Positions 35,264-46,677 of a stretch of 64,000 bases of DNA are shown piece by piece. Position numbers and translations under genes: made by a program. Under the pieces are notes generated by a model that saw only the letters and a list, made by a program, of their open reading frames with translations, did not search any database and was not told the origin of the DNA. Position 1 is the stretch's first letter. Each line of letters begins with the position of its first letter. Origin of the DNA: Amborella trichopoda. Taxonomy: Eukaryota > Streptophyta > Magnoliopsida > Amborellales > Amborellaceae. The stretch lies in contig NW_006500351.1 of NCBI RefSeq assembly GCF_000471905.2, positions 3,951,066 through 4,015,065 on the forward strand, written 5' to 3'.

Positions 35264-35608
35264 GGTGCGGTTTGTATAGAGCTTAGGTTCTAAACAATCA
35301 AATTAGAGCCTACCTTCAAATAGCATAAAAAAATATACTTTTAATACTGGAAATATTTGTAATAGCCTTAACATACATTTTCATCGTTATTTATAAAATT
35401 TAAAGCTTCAAAAATAGTGTAGATCGATAGATCTATGAAAGCTTGAAAATTTTGTAAATTGACGGTCCAAAAATGCGTTACAAAATACACTATTTCCAAA
35501 TCTTGAAATCTATTTTTTTCTCATGTCTATGCATTTTTTTCTAGTGAATTTTTTGAGGTAGGCTCAAATTTGATTGTTTAGAGCCTCGGCTCTATATAAA
35601 CTTTCCCC
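35264..35608. mobile_element. MITE, same family, exact 9-bp target-site duplication
   Basis: TTTATTTAT at 35255-35263 and 35609-35617. Ends are GGTGCGGTTTGTATAGAG and, inverted, GGGGAAAGTTTATATAGAG. It is 345 bp, in the same orientation as its neighbour only 42 bp away, with an internal deletion against it near the right third. Confidence 0.9.
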
Positions 35609-35774
35609 TTTATTTATTCCTTTTCTACTATATAATATTATACTATATAATATTATAAAATATTATATATAATATATACCATAAAAAGGACAAAGAATTT
35701 GTAGGTTTATCGTGGAGAAGCAACGGGAGGGTATTCATGCGATGGCAAATGACGGCTATTATTACATCACGTAG

Positions 35775-36060
35775 GGACACCTTCTTTTGTCTTGCAAAAC
35801 AGTCACCGGTGAGGCCGATAGTGGGCCTTGGAAGTCATCTTAGCCCGGCCTATTCCCCATAGGTCTGACCCAGTCCCGGCCCAGGATAAACCAGGTCAAA
35901 GAGGCCCTAGCCGCGGCCTCAGAGTACCCTGTTGCCGCTCTAGCTCAAGCCTTGGCTTTGGGCTGTGGTGGCTCAGCCTTTGAGCAACATTTCATGGTCC
36001 TTAATTTTTAGGCCGTAAACCGATTTGGAACATGCCGGTTGCCAGCCCTTGTCGGGCTGA
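35775..36060. repeat. GC-rich GGCC-type repeat fragment
   Basis: It is dense in GGCC, CCCGGC and CAGGTC words, much like 33620-33935 but without clear ends. It has no ORF of note. Confidence 0.35.
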
Positions 36061-36062
36061 GG

Positions 36063-36119
36063 CTCTATGTGCAGAGAGAGAGAGAAGGGGTCTTAATTGT
36101 AGAGAGAGAGAGGGAGGGG
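36063..36119. repeat. (GA)n-rich tract upstream of the bHLH gene
   Basis: AGAGAGAGAGAGA runs are separated by short unique sequence, about 400 bp upstream of the start codon at 36522. Confidence 0.8.
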
Positions 36120-36153
36120 GGCCCTAATGAGGATCTGGATCAGAATTCGAAGT

Positions 36154-36350
36154 TTGACGAATTTCAAACATAAAAAGCAACGACTTTGACGACTACTTTT
36201 CAAGGGCTGCTGCCCTGGTCATCGTCGACCATCACTATCTGGTCTTCTTCGACAAATCTCTCTTTATTCCCTTTAAGAAAAACTCTCTCTCTCTACTGTT
36301 TCTCTCTCCTCTCTCTCTACTGTCTCTCTCTACTCTCTCTCTCTCACTTA
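36154..36350 (+). promoter_or_regulatory. Likely promoter/5'UTR of the bHLH gene: TTGAC cores and (CT)n tract
   Basis: Two TTGAC cores (36154-36158 and 36186-36190), the centre of WRKY-bound W-boxes, are followed by a long CT tract (36279-36350). Pyrimidine tracts are common in plant 5' untranslated regions. I see no convincing TATA box and cannot place the transcription start. Confidence 0.3.
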
Positions 36351-36521
36351 ACATACAGAGTTAAAAAAAAAAAAGACCCTAAAAAATATTAAAAAACAGA
36401 GGCCCCTATTCCCCTGTCCTACAACTACAACTTGACGAACATGACAGATTGGGACGTTATGAGCCGTGCACCCCAATGTCCCCCCTGTAACTGCATTCAT
36501 CTCTCTCTCTAAACATCCAGC

Positions 36522-39500
36522 ATGGACAATGTGTTCTTTATGGACGTTGATACAAGGACATTGTTCATAAGAGCTCTGGTTCGAAAGCTGGGGTGGACCT
36601 ATATCTGCCTGTGGGCTTGTCAATTATACCCATCTAAGTAAGCTTAAGCCCAAATTTCCATAGCATAGCTCACACAAACCAGCCTACCTGCTTTCTAAAT
36701 CTGTTTGGATTCCCAGGTGCTTGGTCTTCATGGATGGCTGGTTCAACGACGAGGGCGGCCAGCCCAGCTCCTCCTCGGGAAGCTTTCCTCGAACACTCTT
36801 TGAATCGTATTGCCAATCTCTCCTCAGTCTTGATAATGGGTAAGCTACATGAAATTCTCATAATGAGAGAGAAAGAGAGAAGATTTTTTTTGTGTATTTC
36901 TCCAGTTTGTGGTACGATTGAAGCGAAAAATTGTTGGATGAAAGTTATTGGGTTTTTCTGTTGTGTGTTGGTGGTAGTGTTCCAGGACTGGCTCATAGCC
37001 ATGGAATGGAGGACGGACTGTGGCTTGGAGGCGAGGGTCTTATCAATTTGGCTTCTACCGATAACCAAAGGCGTTTTTATCAGGTCAATTTTCACATAAA
37101 CTAGTGTTGCTGTTCCACCATTATTCCTCCCTTATGCTGCTGTAATATTGCGGAAGTTGATAACATTGTTCAGCTACCTTATGTTGTTTCTTCTTTGGAA
37201 CTGTGTTTACAGGGAGCAGGAATCGAGGTTGGTGTATCTGCTGAACCTGTGCTTGAATTACTTCCAATTTTTGCATGAAGAAATTGTGACATTAAGAGGC
37301 TTTTGTTGTTCTGTGGAAAAACAGAATGCCTTTTTCATGAGCTGCCAGAGCGGAGTGATCGAGCTCGGCACATCGAACCCCAATGTAAGGAAAACACAAC
37401 CATTATAGACAGCTCCTAACTGGCACAAGCCTCCCCATCTAATCAAAATCTGAATGTTTAGAAGAAAAATTTATAGCATTGAATCATTCCATTCCTCTAC
37501 TTAGAACTTTCCACCCCGTTGTCTCCGAATCTGGAGAAATCTGATCCAAACCCAGGCCGGGCTTCGGCTTCTCATCGAATCTTTCCCCATTCTTGCCACA
37601 TTCACAACAATTCTGGCGTCCACAAAGAGTAGATAACAGAAACCTGATAAAACACCTTCTAATTTAGCAGCAATGCAATTTGCCTTGTTTCAGGTCGACT
37701 TGAACATGAACCCAAAGAATCTCATCACCGACGACGTCATCCGCCAATTCCAACAGCGTGAGCCTCCTCCCTGGGCTGACCCGAGCCGAGCCTCATCCTC
37801 TTCCTCATCCCTGCCATCACTATCCGTAGGCAGCCCGGAGTACTCAAACCCAGCAGCAATCACTCCTCCACACTTGACCATACCTGCACCAGCAGCCCAC
37901 TCCATCACGCTGACAAGAATGCTGCCAGGAGGCATTCCTACATCGTATGAAGCGATAATCACAAGGGCAATTTTGGATGTTGTTTCGTCATCACCATCAT
38001 CTCTTTCTCGAGTGGGAGCATCTCGACCTAGCCAGAGGCCTGGGGCCTTTCAAAGATACAACAGTAGCGGCGGGGTCAAGGCGGAGAGGAGAGTTGGGGT
38101 GAGTCAAAGATTGTTTAAGAGATCGATCGCGGTTTTGCGGAGAATACGAGAGGTGAGGCAGAGAGTGGAGGAGGGTGCCGCTGCCGGTACGAGGCCAGCG
38201 AGCAGCACACAGCTGCACCATGTGATATCGGAGAGGAGGAGGAGGGAGAAGCTCAATGAGCTCTTTCAGGCATTGAGAGCCATGCTTCCTCTGGATTCAA
38301 AGGTTAGCAGCCACCGATCCATTTCAAGTCCTACTCTTTAAATATTGTTGTTCGAAAGGATTTTAATCCATTTTCTTTCAAATTAACTTCTTTTGGGTAA
38401 AAGAATAAGAAACAGGCCTTGTGAAACCTATATTTTTTGTTGCAACTGTGCCCTTTTCTCCCCTAGAAGACGGGCTTGCGTTTGCATAATGATATAAGCT
38501 GTATACAAATACTGTGCTACATCCAACATCAAAAATCGTTAGTCATGATTGGTAGTAGATCTCCCTAGGTTGAGTAGGTTTGCATGCAACATATATCATG
38601 GTAGGATTTTCGCCAAATTAACTATGCTTCATTTGAGAAACGGGCACGGGCTGGATTTTGCCCGTTGTAGCTTCCAATCCCACTTCATGGTATGTATTTT
38701 TTATTGAAAAAAAAAAATATGCATCATCATTGGGGAATGGAGTTATAATCGTGGTGGTACCGCTTGAGCCTTAGTTAAAGATCTTGACCTCATTTCTCAC
38801 TAATAGATTTAAAATCTAGCCCACTCCATTACCTGTATTTTCTATTGAAAAAAAAACTATGCGTCATCAATGATAATGGGGTTATAATCGTGGTGGTAGT
38901 ACCGTTTGAGTCTCAGTTAAAAGTCTTGATCTCACTTCTAACTAGTAGATTTAAAATCTACTTAAAAAATAAATACGAACTCCTCCTCCCCTTGGACTTA
39001 CCAAAGAAAAATAATAACTATGCTTGACCACTAAATTTTGGAAAATGAACTAGCTTGCGCCATTTTCGTTGCCCCGCCTCTCTCTCTCTCTTAAAATAAG
39101 CTGAGACAATGTTTATAAATTCGGCTTGAGCCTCAGACTTGGCTTCGATCTGAGTTAAGTAACTGGGAATTGCCTGAGGCGACTCAGCCTCATTGGTTAA
39201 AAACCGCCTACAAATTGAAAAAGGTAAGATTGTTAAAATAATTAAAATAGTAAAAAGTAAAGTGGCAGAAATCATTAAAAGTTTACAAAGTCTAGAAGAT
39301 TGATGATTGAAAATTTTGATTTTCACGACTTGAAGTAAAATCAAAATTAAAAACAAGAACAATTCGACCATGCAATACTAAAAAGAAACAATATAAATCA
39401 TATAAAACGAATTTCTAAGTAATATATGAATTTTTTGGCAAAAATAAGGACTTTTTTTAATAGATTTTTACAAAGGCGAGTTGTCCCCTGAAACTCGCTT

Positions 39501-41456
39501 CATCCATGAACAGAATTACTCGGTCGAGTCATTGAACACTGGTTCAAACATTTTCTCTTAATATTGAAAGCCAAACCTTTTCTCTTTATTTGAAAGCCAA
39601 ACTTTTGTACATGCAATTACAAATGTACTACCAACTGAAGGGTTATGGTTTTGCAGAAAGACAAAGCATCGATCTTATCAAGAACGAGGGAGTACTTGGG
39701 GGAGCTAAAGGTTCAAGTCAAGGAGCTCAACGAGAGGAACATATCATTAGAAACACGTTTATCATCAAGGGGAGTGATCATCGCAGAGACAGCTCTCGTA
39801 GCGAGCCAAGAAATTGAAACTGTTGAAATTACAGAAACTGCAGATGATCGTGAAATCGAGCTCAGAGTGCGAGTTGTCCTGGAACATCATGGGCTAGAGG
39901 ACTTGGTAGTGAGGATTTTGCAACGCCTCAAGAGAATGGAGGGTTTTCGCGTATTATCGGTATCAGCTGATAGCCAAGTTCAACCGCAATTCGACACAGC
40001 CATCTTCCGATTCAATGTTCAGGTCAGTGTTTTAAAAAATTTCAGATTACTGTTACCAAGATGGCATCGTTCGAATTCAGACCGGTGCGTAGGCCATCCT
40101 CCATATTTAAAATTTTCTTTTTAAAATATTTTTGCATCCATACATCGAAGACTCGATAATCGAATCAGAGTCGGTCCTTTGGAGACCGGGTCAGATTCGG
40201 TGTTAAATATTTTAGTAGACTTGGTTCACTTATATATTTCAGACCTAAAATAAAGGCTTCCCACTTTTGTGAATCATAATTTGAGTGGTATCTTACTGTA
40301 ATTTTCGTGGAAAAAATTGAAACTAGTTATAAAAATAGGAAGTGGGCAAGGATGTACGACAAAAATCAATATTTTTACGAGGCATTTTCTCTCAAAATAG
40401 GGTGTTGATTTAAGAACTGGCTTATAGAAAAGGTGTTCAAGGGGGGTACTGTCCTACATTGTGATGTCTTAACTCTTAAGTTCCAGTTGTCACGGGTAAA
40501 GGACCATGTCCTCCCTGATTCCCCTCCCCCCCCCTCCCCCTATAAAGAAAAAAGAGAAAAGTTTTAAGGTTTCATTTTCATTGTCATCCAAGTATTATTC
40601 TGATTATTAAAAGTTGGCTACATGAATCTTGTTCCTTTATTCTTCTAGAAAGATTAACGTTAAAATTGTTAAAAACACTAAAAGTAAATTTTCAATAAAA
40701 TAAAGGAGTGTATACCATTTACATTTGGTGTAGCCAAATGATTTCATACTCTCAAGGGAGCGTACTATCTATTTACTCCTTAGGGCACAAGATTTTTTAG
40801 GACCCCAAATCCTTGGGATGTAATTTCTTCAACCCATATGCTGTACTAAACACAAAAGTTTTCAAATTGAATTTCTTTTGGAACTGAAAAAAATAATGCC
40901 TCCAGATTGAATAGAAACCGTCCAATTATTGATGGGTGAGAAATAAGCATTAGAAAACTCAAAATTCAAAAATTTTCTTTGGAATGTAATCATCTAATAA
41001 TTTTTAAGTGGTTTCCAAAATTTTGAATCTAAGAGATTTTTCCTAAATTGGTCTTCTATTAGATGGAGTAAATATAGAGTAGGGAGCATAGTACATAGTC
41101 TAGCTGTCATATATGAATCAGACAGTTTGGAGGGATAATGTTGTAGAGAAGGACTTTGATCCTGGTACAAGCTACTTGGACCAAAAGCAAATAATTTTCC
41201 TACATGCACCAAAAGCAAATAATTTTAGAACATGTACCAAAGGGAAATAATTTTAGAACATGTACCAAAGGAAAATAATTTTATTACATAAAGTAAACTT
41301 TTCAAAAGGATAGTAAGTCTTTGTTGAGAATTTGAAATTTGGCCTCCTCAAAATGTAATTATTTATTTATTTATGTGCTTTCAGGGTGGGAGGTGGGATA
41401 AGTCTTGGTTCGAGGAAGAAATAAGGAAGGAGCTCATTGAACTCCAACATACGTAG
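36522..41456 (+). CDS. bHLH041: bHLH transcription factor, bHLH041-like, 8 exons, 488 aa
   Basis: Exons are 36522-36637, 36717-36839, 36978-37083, 37213-37227, 37325-37384, 37694-38302, 39657-40022 and 41385-41456. All introns are GT-AG and all phases join (1467 nt with stop). The start ATG opens MDNVFF. Exons 1-5 (residues 1-140) give the N-terminal region typical of bHLH041 proteins: GWTYICLWAC, FMDGWFNDEG, QPSSSSGSFPRTLFESYC, VPGLAHSHG, then FYQ-GAGIE-NAFFMSCQSG. Exon 6 is a Ser/Pro-rich middle followed by the basic region HHVISERRRREKLNE (from residue 315). Its His, Glu and Arg at the DNA-contact sites predict E-box/G-box binding. The helix-loop-helix continues into exon 7 (to about 362), followed by an ACT-like domain (about 380-465). 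It is a nuclear regulator that should act as a dimer. Length fits the family and no break is seen. Domain call is firm; the 15-nt exon 4 and the exon 3 acceptor are inferred. Confidence 0.88.
38691..38975. repeat. Tandem duplication of about 139 bp in intron 6 of the bHLH gene
   Basis: TTATAATCGTGGTGGTA occurs at 38743 and 38882, with matching A-runs before (TTATTGAAAAAAA) and TAGATTTAAAATCTA after. The two copies have diverged by a fair number of changes. Confidence 0.75.
41175..41292. repeat. 28-bp tandem repeat in intron 7 of the bHLH gene
   Basis: AAATAATTTTAGAACATGTA repeats with a 28-bp period (AGAACATG at 41227 and 41255). Weaker copies on both sides give about four in all, ending about 100 bp before the last exon. 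Confidence 0.85.
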
Positions 41457-42531
41457 ACAATTGACTAATTTTATCATACTTTCTCAAAGGAAAGAGAGAG
41501 AGAGTGAGGAGAGAAAAAATGTAGCCCTTGGATTATCAAGATGGAACATGGTCTGGAACCCAAAATTGAAGATCCCTACGCCGCCGCTCTGGACCATGAA
41601 GTAGAGAGCTTCTTCTCCATGTTCTTACTCATCACCAGCCTTCTCCTACAATTTTTGTTTAATTCCTTTTTTTATTCTCCTCTGCCTCCTTTCCTGCCCT
41701 TTTCCTACTTTTTTTTTTTTTTTTTTCTAGGAGAGAGAGAGAAGAGAGAGGTTATAAAATTATTGAGACGGCAGTTCTGACCCTTTCGCTTAGAATTTTA
41801 TATTATTCAAAGTTCCAACATGGAACTCAACATTGACATGCGGGGTTGCTATACTTTTTGAATTTCATGGATCATACATTGTACACTTACTACCTCAGGT
41901 AGAAAACTAATATGGGAAGATTTTTTTGATTCAAAATTTCAGGAAACACGGAAAAGTCAGAATGTGATTATATTCAAAATAAAAAGTTTAAATTTTTAGT
42001 TTTATAACTCTTGGATCTTACTCTCATGAAATTGACAAGTTTCTATTAAATCGTGAGGCAATATTTTTTTTTTCAAGCCCATAGATAATGCGATTTGGAA
42101 ATTTTGTTTCATTGATTATGGGATATAGGCTGAAGAGGTTATATTCCCGAAATTTAGGGTTGCGAAAATGCGTCGAGATTGAGTTTTGCCTGAGAGAGTA
42201 CAATGAACAGCATGATCCCTCGAGAGCACGAGGTCTTTCAGCTATAATAAAATGGTCCCTTGATGAGAATGACATCCCTGTCCATTAATGAGAGCTGGAT
42301 AAGTTACCAAATGCGGATGGAGGGTTTGTCTCTTCAGCAAACTGGGTTTAACAAATCCGAATCTTACGTTACTTGAGAGAAAAAAGAGAACAATGGAAAG
42401 GCTAGCGTGATTTGGGAAATTAGCATTTAGGGTGTACAATTTTGAAGGAAATGTTTGATTCCCGTGCCTCCCAGAAAATGGATATCCCACGTTCTATGGT
42501 CCTTTGTAGAATTGGCAATATCCAAATTTTA
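41457..42531. other. 3' flank of the bHLH gene, no further gene recognised
   Basis: This probably holds the 3' untranslated region. ORFs at 41541-41780 and 42088-42288 lack recognisable domains. GA and T runs occur at about 41490-41512 and 41709-41730. Confidence 0.4.
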
Positions 42532-43682
42532 GTGCTAGTTTGGATGTATTCAAAATTGTAATATTTTTTAATTGCAATATAAAATTTTTGTGAAATAGAT
42601 TTGAACCGTTTGGATAACCACAAGATTTTACTAGATTTTTAAATTGAAATAAAAAGTTTTGCAGTATCAAAGCAAAAGTTACTGTAAGTCTTGACTTTTT
42701 TTTTACGAAAGTGCGGCTCTCTCACCCGTACAAACCCCATCTTGTGACCCAACAACCCACACCGTGAAACCTCGGAAACTCCAAATCTAGTCTCTCTCTT
42801 TCTCTACCTCATAAACCCCCAAATCTAGTCTCTCTCTCTACTTCATAAACTCTAAATCTACTCTCTCTCTTTCACTACATCAGAAACCCCAAATCTACTC
42901 TCTCTCAACCTCATAACCCCAAATCTGGTTTCTCTCTCTAAACTACTTCAACTCGAAATCTTCAACGAAAAATCAACTGTCACAAAGAAATTATGAAGGA
43001 AACAACCACTCGAGTTTCTGTTTGCTAACTGAAGTTCTATTGCAGGCTCGAGTTTCTGTTAAGTCTCTTTCTCTACCTCATAAACCCAAAATCTACTCTC
43101 TCTCTCTCTAAAGCCTGTTTGTCTCTCTCGAGAATTGACCAAGCTCCTTCATTCTCTCTCTCTCTCTCTCTTTTCTAAAACTAGGGGTAGATTCTCATCA
43201 TACCTCCAAAACTGAGGTTAAAGAGGAAGCTCAAATAAGACAGAGAATATGTGAGAAAAAGAACAACAATAACATGAGCTTGGGTCTCTTGTCAAAGGGA
43301 AGAGGAAAAGAAAGAAGCAATGAGATCTTTAATTCACCATTAGGGTTTGCTAGCTTAGGTCTCTTGTTAAATGGGAGAAAAGAAAAGGGAAGCAAGGAGA
43401 TCTTTAATTCACCATTAAGGTTTGCTCTATTATTCTCCTCGTGAATTTGTGGTTGCATCAAGGTTAGAGGGAGAAACATGCAGCAAGGTTAGAGAGAGAT
43501 CGTTAATTGCGTAGTTATCCCTTTCTTGTTGAGGGAAAGAATCGCAGAGAGAAAAATAGATTTTAACACCCAAACGCATTATAAAAAAAGAAAACAAGCT
43601 TAGCATTTTTTGCATTTGTTATTTAAAATATTGTATTTTTGTTAGATAACAATTTCATTTTATTTTACATCCAAACTGGTCC
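42532..43682. mobile_element. PIF/Harbinger-like non-autonomous element, TTA target-site duplication
   Basis: Ends are GTGCTAGTTTGGATGT and, inverted, GGACCAGTTTGGATGT, flanked by TTA at 42529-42531 and 43683-43685. The 3-bp TTA duplication and the AGTTTGGATG end fit Tourist/PIF-type MITEs. It is 1151 bp and non-coding. Inside are CCCCAAATCTA/TCTCTCTC tandem repeats (42775-42950), a TC run (43152-43171), and a 2-copy repeat of about 80 bp (about 43278-43433). Confidence 0.75.
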
Positions 43683-44060
43683 TTAGCCTTAAATATAAGG
43701 CAAGTGGATACCGTCGTATCCACTTTACTACAAAACTTCCCTGTTATACTATAGGATTGGAAAAAGAAATCAAACATGCATGGGTCAAAATTCCCAATTA
43801 ATATTAGAGGACTTGCTTATAATTTTCATTTCACTTAGTTACTTATTAATAAAAATATCCTAAATAATTGCTCAACCTAAAATGACAAGAGTACTTTGCT
43901 TGTTGAAGTTGTCTACAATGGAATCCGGTACAATTTCTACATTATGTCTGGCATGAAATTCACTCTAAACCAATTAATTAAAATTGTGTGGGGTCTTGTA
44001 GAGATCGAACCTAAAGGTGATCCAATCTCGCAACGAGATCGAACTCTCTGTGAATTGTCC
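43683..44060. other. No recognisable gene
   Basis: A 75-codon ORF begins at 43896 and shows no domain. Part of it may belong to the leader of the LTR fragment to the right. Confidence 0.35.
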
Positions 44061-44620
44061 GCAGCGACACTTGTAAGTCGCTTTGAAATCAAGAAAAAAA
44101 CTCAAATAAACTATGCTAAGTGAACTAAATTGCTAGAAAGTATTTTCATCTTAGGATAAAAGCAAGAAATAAAGAACTAATATGCAACAAAACAAGAAAT
44201 AAATGCCAAAAAAAAAAAAAACTTACGAATCGTCTGGCCTGCCTGCTTGGCATCCAGAATAGGAGAATTGATCAGAATAAGATTGATTGAATGAATCCCG
44301 AAATCTTTTTAGAAATCACTTTATTCGAACCTTGAATAAACAGAGAGAAAAGTCCCCAAAAATCCATAGTCTAAGTTATGAGGTAATGGGGTAGGCTAAT
44401 GAATTCCTATGGTTAATGACTATGGACTTTCATAATTGTTGGGACAAGTTAGGGTTTTAGGGCTCTTACATCGAAAACTGAGGCTTATATTTTCGGATTA
44501 GGGTTTGATGGTCAGCCTAGGGTTTTCATTCTATTAGTAAGTGGCCGACCCTAAGAGGGTAAAAAATGAAGCTATTTATAGGCAAAAAATGTTCAAATTT
44601 AGAAAGTTGTCAATCTGGAT
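44061..44620 (-). repeat. LTR fragment on the minus strand (TATA box and AATAAA)
   Basis: TATAAATAG (44580-44572) lies upstream of AATAAA (44325-44320) on the minus strand, the usual LTR arrangement, with AGGGTTTTAGGGCTC-like plant LTR text between. Further downstream, GTCGCTGCGGACA (about 44060) may be a worn primer site. No second LTR or coding domain is found. Confidence 0.4.
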
Positions 44621-45326
44621 GAGCTCCAGACTGACATATGGCTAAGCCACACCTTGAGGCGTTGGATTTCTCATTCTTGCACCTCAATTTGTGGCACAAA
44701 TAGCTAATCATATTAGTTATTCACACATTTTCTAAGGATTTTGATTCTAAGGGTATTAACTTGCCAATTTTGATCAACATCACATATTTTGGCGGTTTTC
44801 ATAATATTTTGCATCCAACTCACTATAAAATTTACCTTTTAATGAGCGATTGGGTTTTCTAAGGTTGGGATTTCATGGGATCTAGAGTGTGTTTTAGAAT
44901 TTTTGGCTAGGCTATGGTTAAATATGGATTATAGTTCACTATGGATCGTGGTGTACTTGACTAGTATGGTCCTTATGGATAAAACCGGTTGTTCTAGGCT
45001 TATGTCCTATGGTTTTATGGGTAATTTCCTATACCTGAGGATTTAAAAATTTAGGAAAAAAATCAATTTCATACTAGGTGCGTAGACAAGTGGATCAAAT
45101 TATTGGTTCCCGTTGCAAAAAAAGGGCAATTTGGGTATCTTTAAGATAATTTTAAAAGAGGTAATATAAGGAAATGAAAACTTAAAAATAATCACATTTT
45201 TGTTAATTGGAATTTTGACGGAGTTTGGATTTTTAATTTCCAGACTTACTTGTAGGGGCGACAAATTGGGAGCCAGCTTTCGAAATTATTGGAGCAATAA
45301 AAGCTAGAAAAATTTGTTTACTAACT
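44621..45326. other. No recognisable gene
   Basis: AT-rich sequence with no repeats or ORFs that I can assign. It may be U3 of the preceding LTR fragment in part. Confidence 0.3.
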
Positions 45327-45377
45327 TTCATGGATCTCCTTTTTTTTTTTTTGGGTGAATGTTCATGGATCTCCTTT
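45327..45377 (-). mobile_element. Minimal retroposition footprint: 19-bp insert with poly(A) and 16-bp duplication
   Basis: TTCATGGATCTCCTTT occurs at 45327-45342 and again at 45362-45377. Between them is T10 plus GGGTGAATG. On the minus strand this is CATTCACCC followed by A10 and an exact 16-bp target duplication, as from an extremely 5'-truncated LINE/SINE-type insertion. Confidence 0.6.
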
Positions 45378-45574
45378 GATTTTAATTTTTTCTACTATTC
45401 AAAATAGAAGCTTTGCAAATACATAATTCATTGAATAGAGATTGAAATTTGTGTATTGAATGAAATTTATTAGTCGTAAACCATCACTATTATTAGGTAT
45501 AGAATAGACAATGCAGTCAAACAGTTGTTAGATTATTTTAATATATAACCTTCTCTCTTAGCATTTTTTTTTGA

Positions 45575-45830
45575 GGAAACTTGTTTTATGCGGGCTGGAC
45601 CGCATTTCTATAATATACGATCCAGAGTTATAAAGCATCCATCTTAAAGATGGATGTAAATAGGTGGTCTGTTTAAAAACAATTGTAACTAACGATCTAA
45701 ATGTTTTTTTAATATAATCATTATTTTTAGGTTTCAATTTTTTGTTTTTTTTCATATTCATTATCTCCATGTTAAGGATTATATATTCTCTAAAAATTAG
45801 GATCAAATTATATTTAAAAAATATTTTTAT
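45575..45830. repeat. Inverted copy of the repeat at 30890-31075
   Basis: The reverse complement of 30.89-31.08 kb is recognisable throughout (TGGACCGCAT, CATCCATCTTAAAGATGGAT, AAACAATTGTAACTAA, CATTATCTCCATGTTAAGG). Confidence 0.6.
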
Positions 45831-46677
45831 TGCCATGCCTGTGTTTCTATGATATTCGAAACCGTGTCCTCCTTTTAAACAGGTCTCTTGATCTTCTCAT
45901 AAGTTCCATTATTTGCTACTTTTAGCATTGTTAGCCTTGAGCCGTTTACCACTTCCTAATAGATATGGATTTCTCTCAAATTTGAAACCCATTTATCATT
46001 ATAATGGCTTTCAATGGATATGAAAAGTGAGACATCTACAATACGGCCACAAGTTCAATATAAAATGGTGCAAAAATTGAATACGAGATCTGGATTTACT
46101 TTTGAGAGAGATTTCATCATGGTTCTTTAGACGGAAATTCTCACTTTTTACATTGCATACAATTTTCATTGAATAAGCAATTAGGTGACGAGCTTATGAA
46201 AAGATTTGCCTAATGTTGATTTGATATTTTGATGAGTTTTTTTTTATAGTCGATGGTTGGATGTTGGATAAATATGTATTTGTTCACTGTTTAGTTGTGA
46301 ATTGCCATGAAGTTGTCTACGAGGTCTGTTTATTTAGTTTACTAGAGATTCTTTTCTTTATATTTTGTTGTCAATGGTTTGATATTCTTTGTTTCGTATT
46401 CTTTTTGGTTTTAGTATTCCTTTTTGTGGAGTATGTTTATATGTGGATGTTTGATACAAAAGTTAAACTATCTGTCCCAGTTTTTGGTGGAGGGCCTTAA
46501 AATACAACCCTATTTTTGGTTATAATTGCATGACGTTGATGGGCATTGCATCTCTTAGTCTCGGTGGATATCCTTAAACAAGACCAACCCCTTTTTTGTT
46601 CTAGTCGTATAACCATAAATGACGTTACACTGTTTTAGTGTATTACCTTAAAACACAACATCCTTTTGGTCTTGATA
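45831..46677. other. No recognisable gene
   Basis: A 79-codon T-rich ORF at 46261-46500 reads as hydrophobic low-complexity and is most likely chance. Confidence 0.35.

Noticed and set aside
33620..36060. GC-rich patches as CpG-island-like promoters
   Set aside because: Dense degenerate GGCC words shared between two sites look like worn repeat copies, not regulatory islands.
36186..36392. 68-codon ORF upstream of the bHLH gene
   Set aside because: Ser/Leu-rich translation of a CT tract; better seen as promoter or 5'UTR.
37148..37408. ORF across bHLH exons 4 and 5
   Set aside because: It reads through intron 4 in a frame that does not give the conserved family block.
43231..43479. 82-codon ORF with internal repeat
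   Set aside because: The repeat comes from an 80-bp duplication in the PIF-like element.
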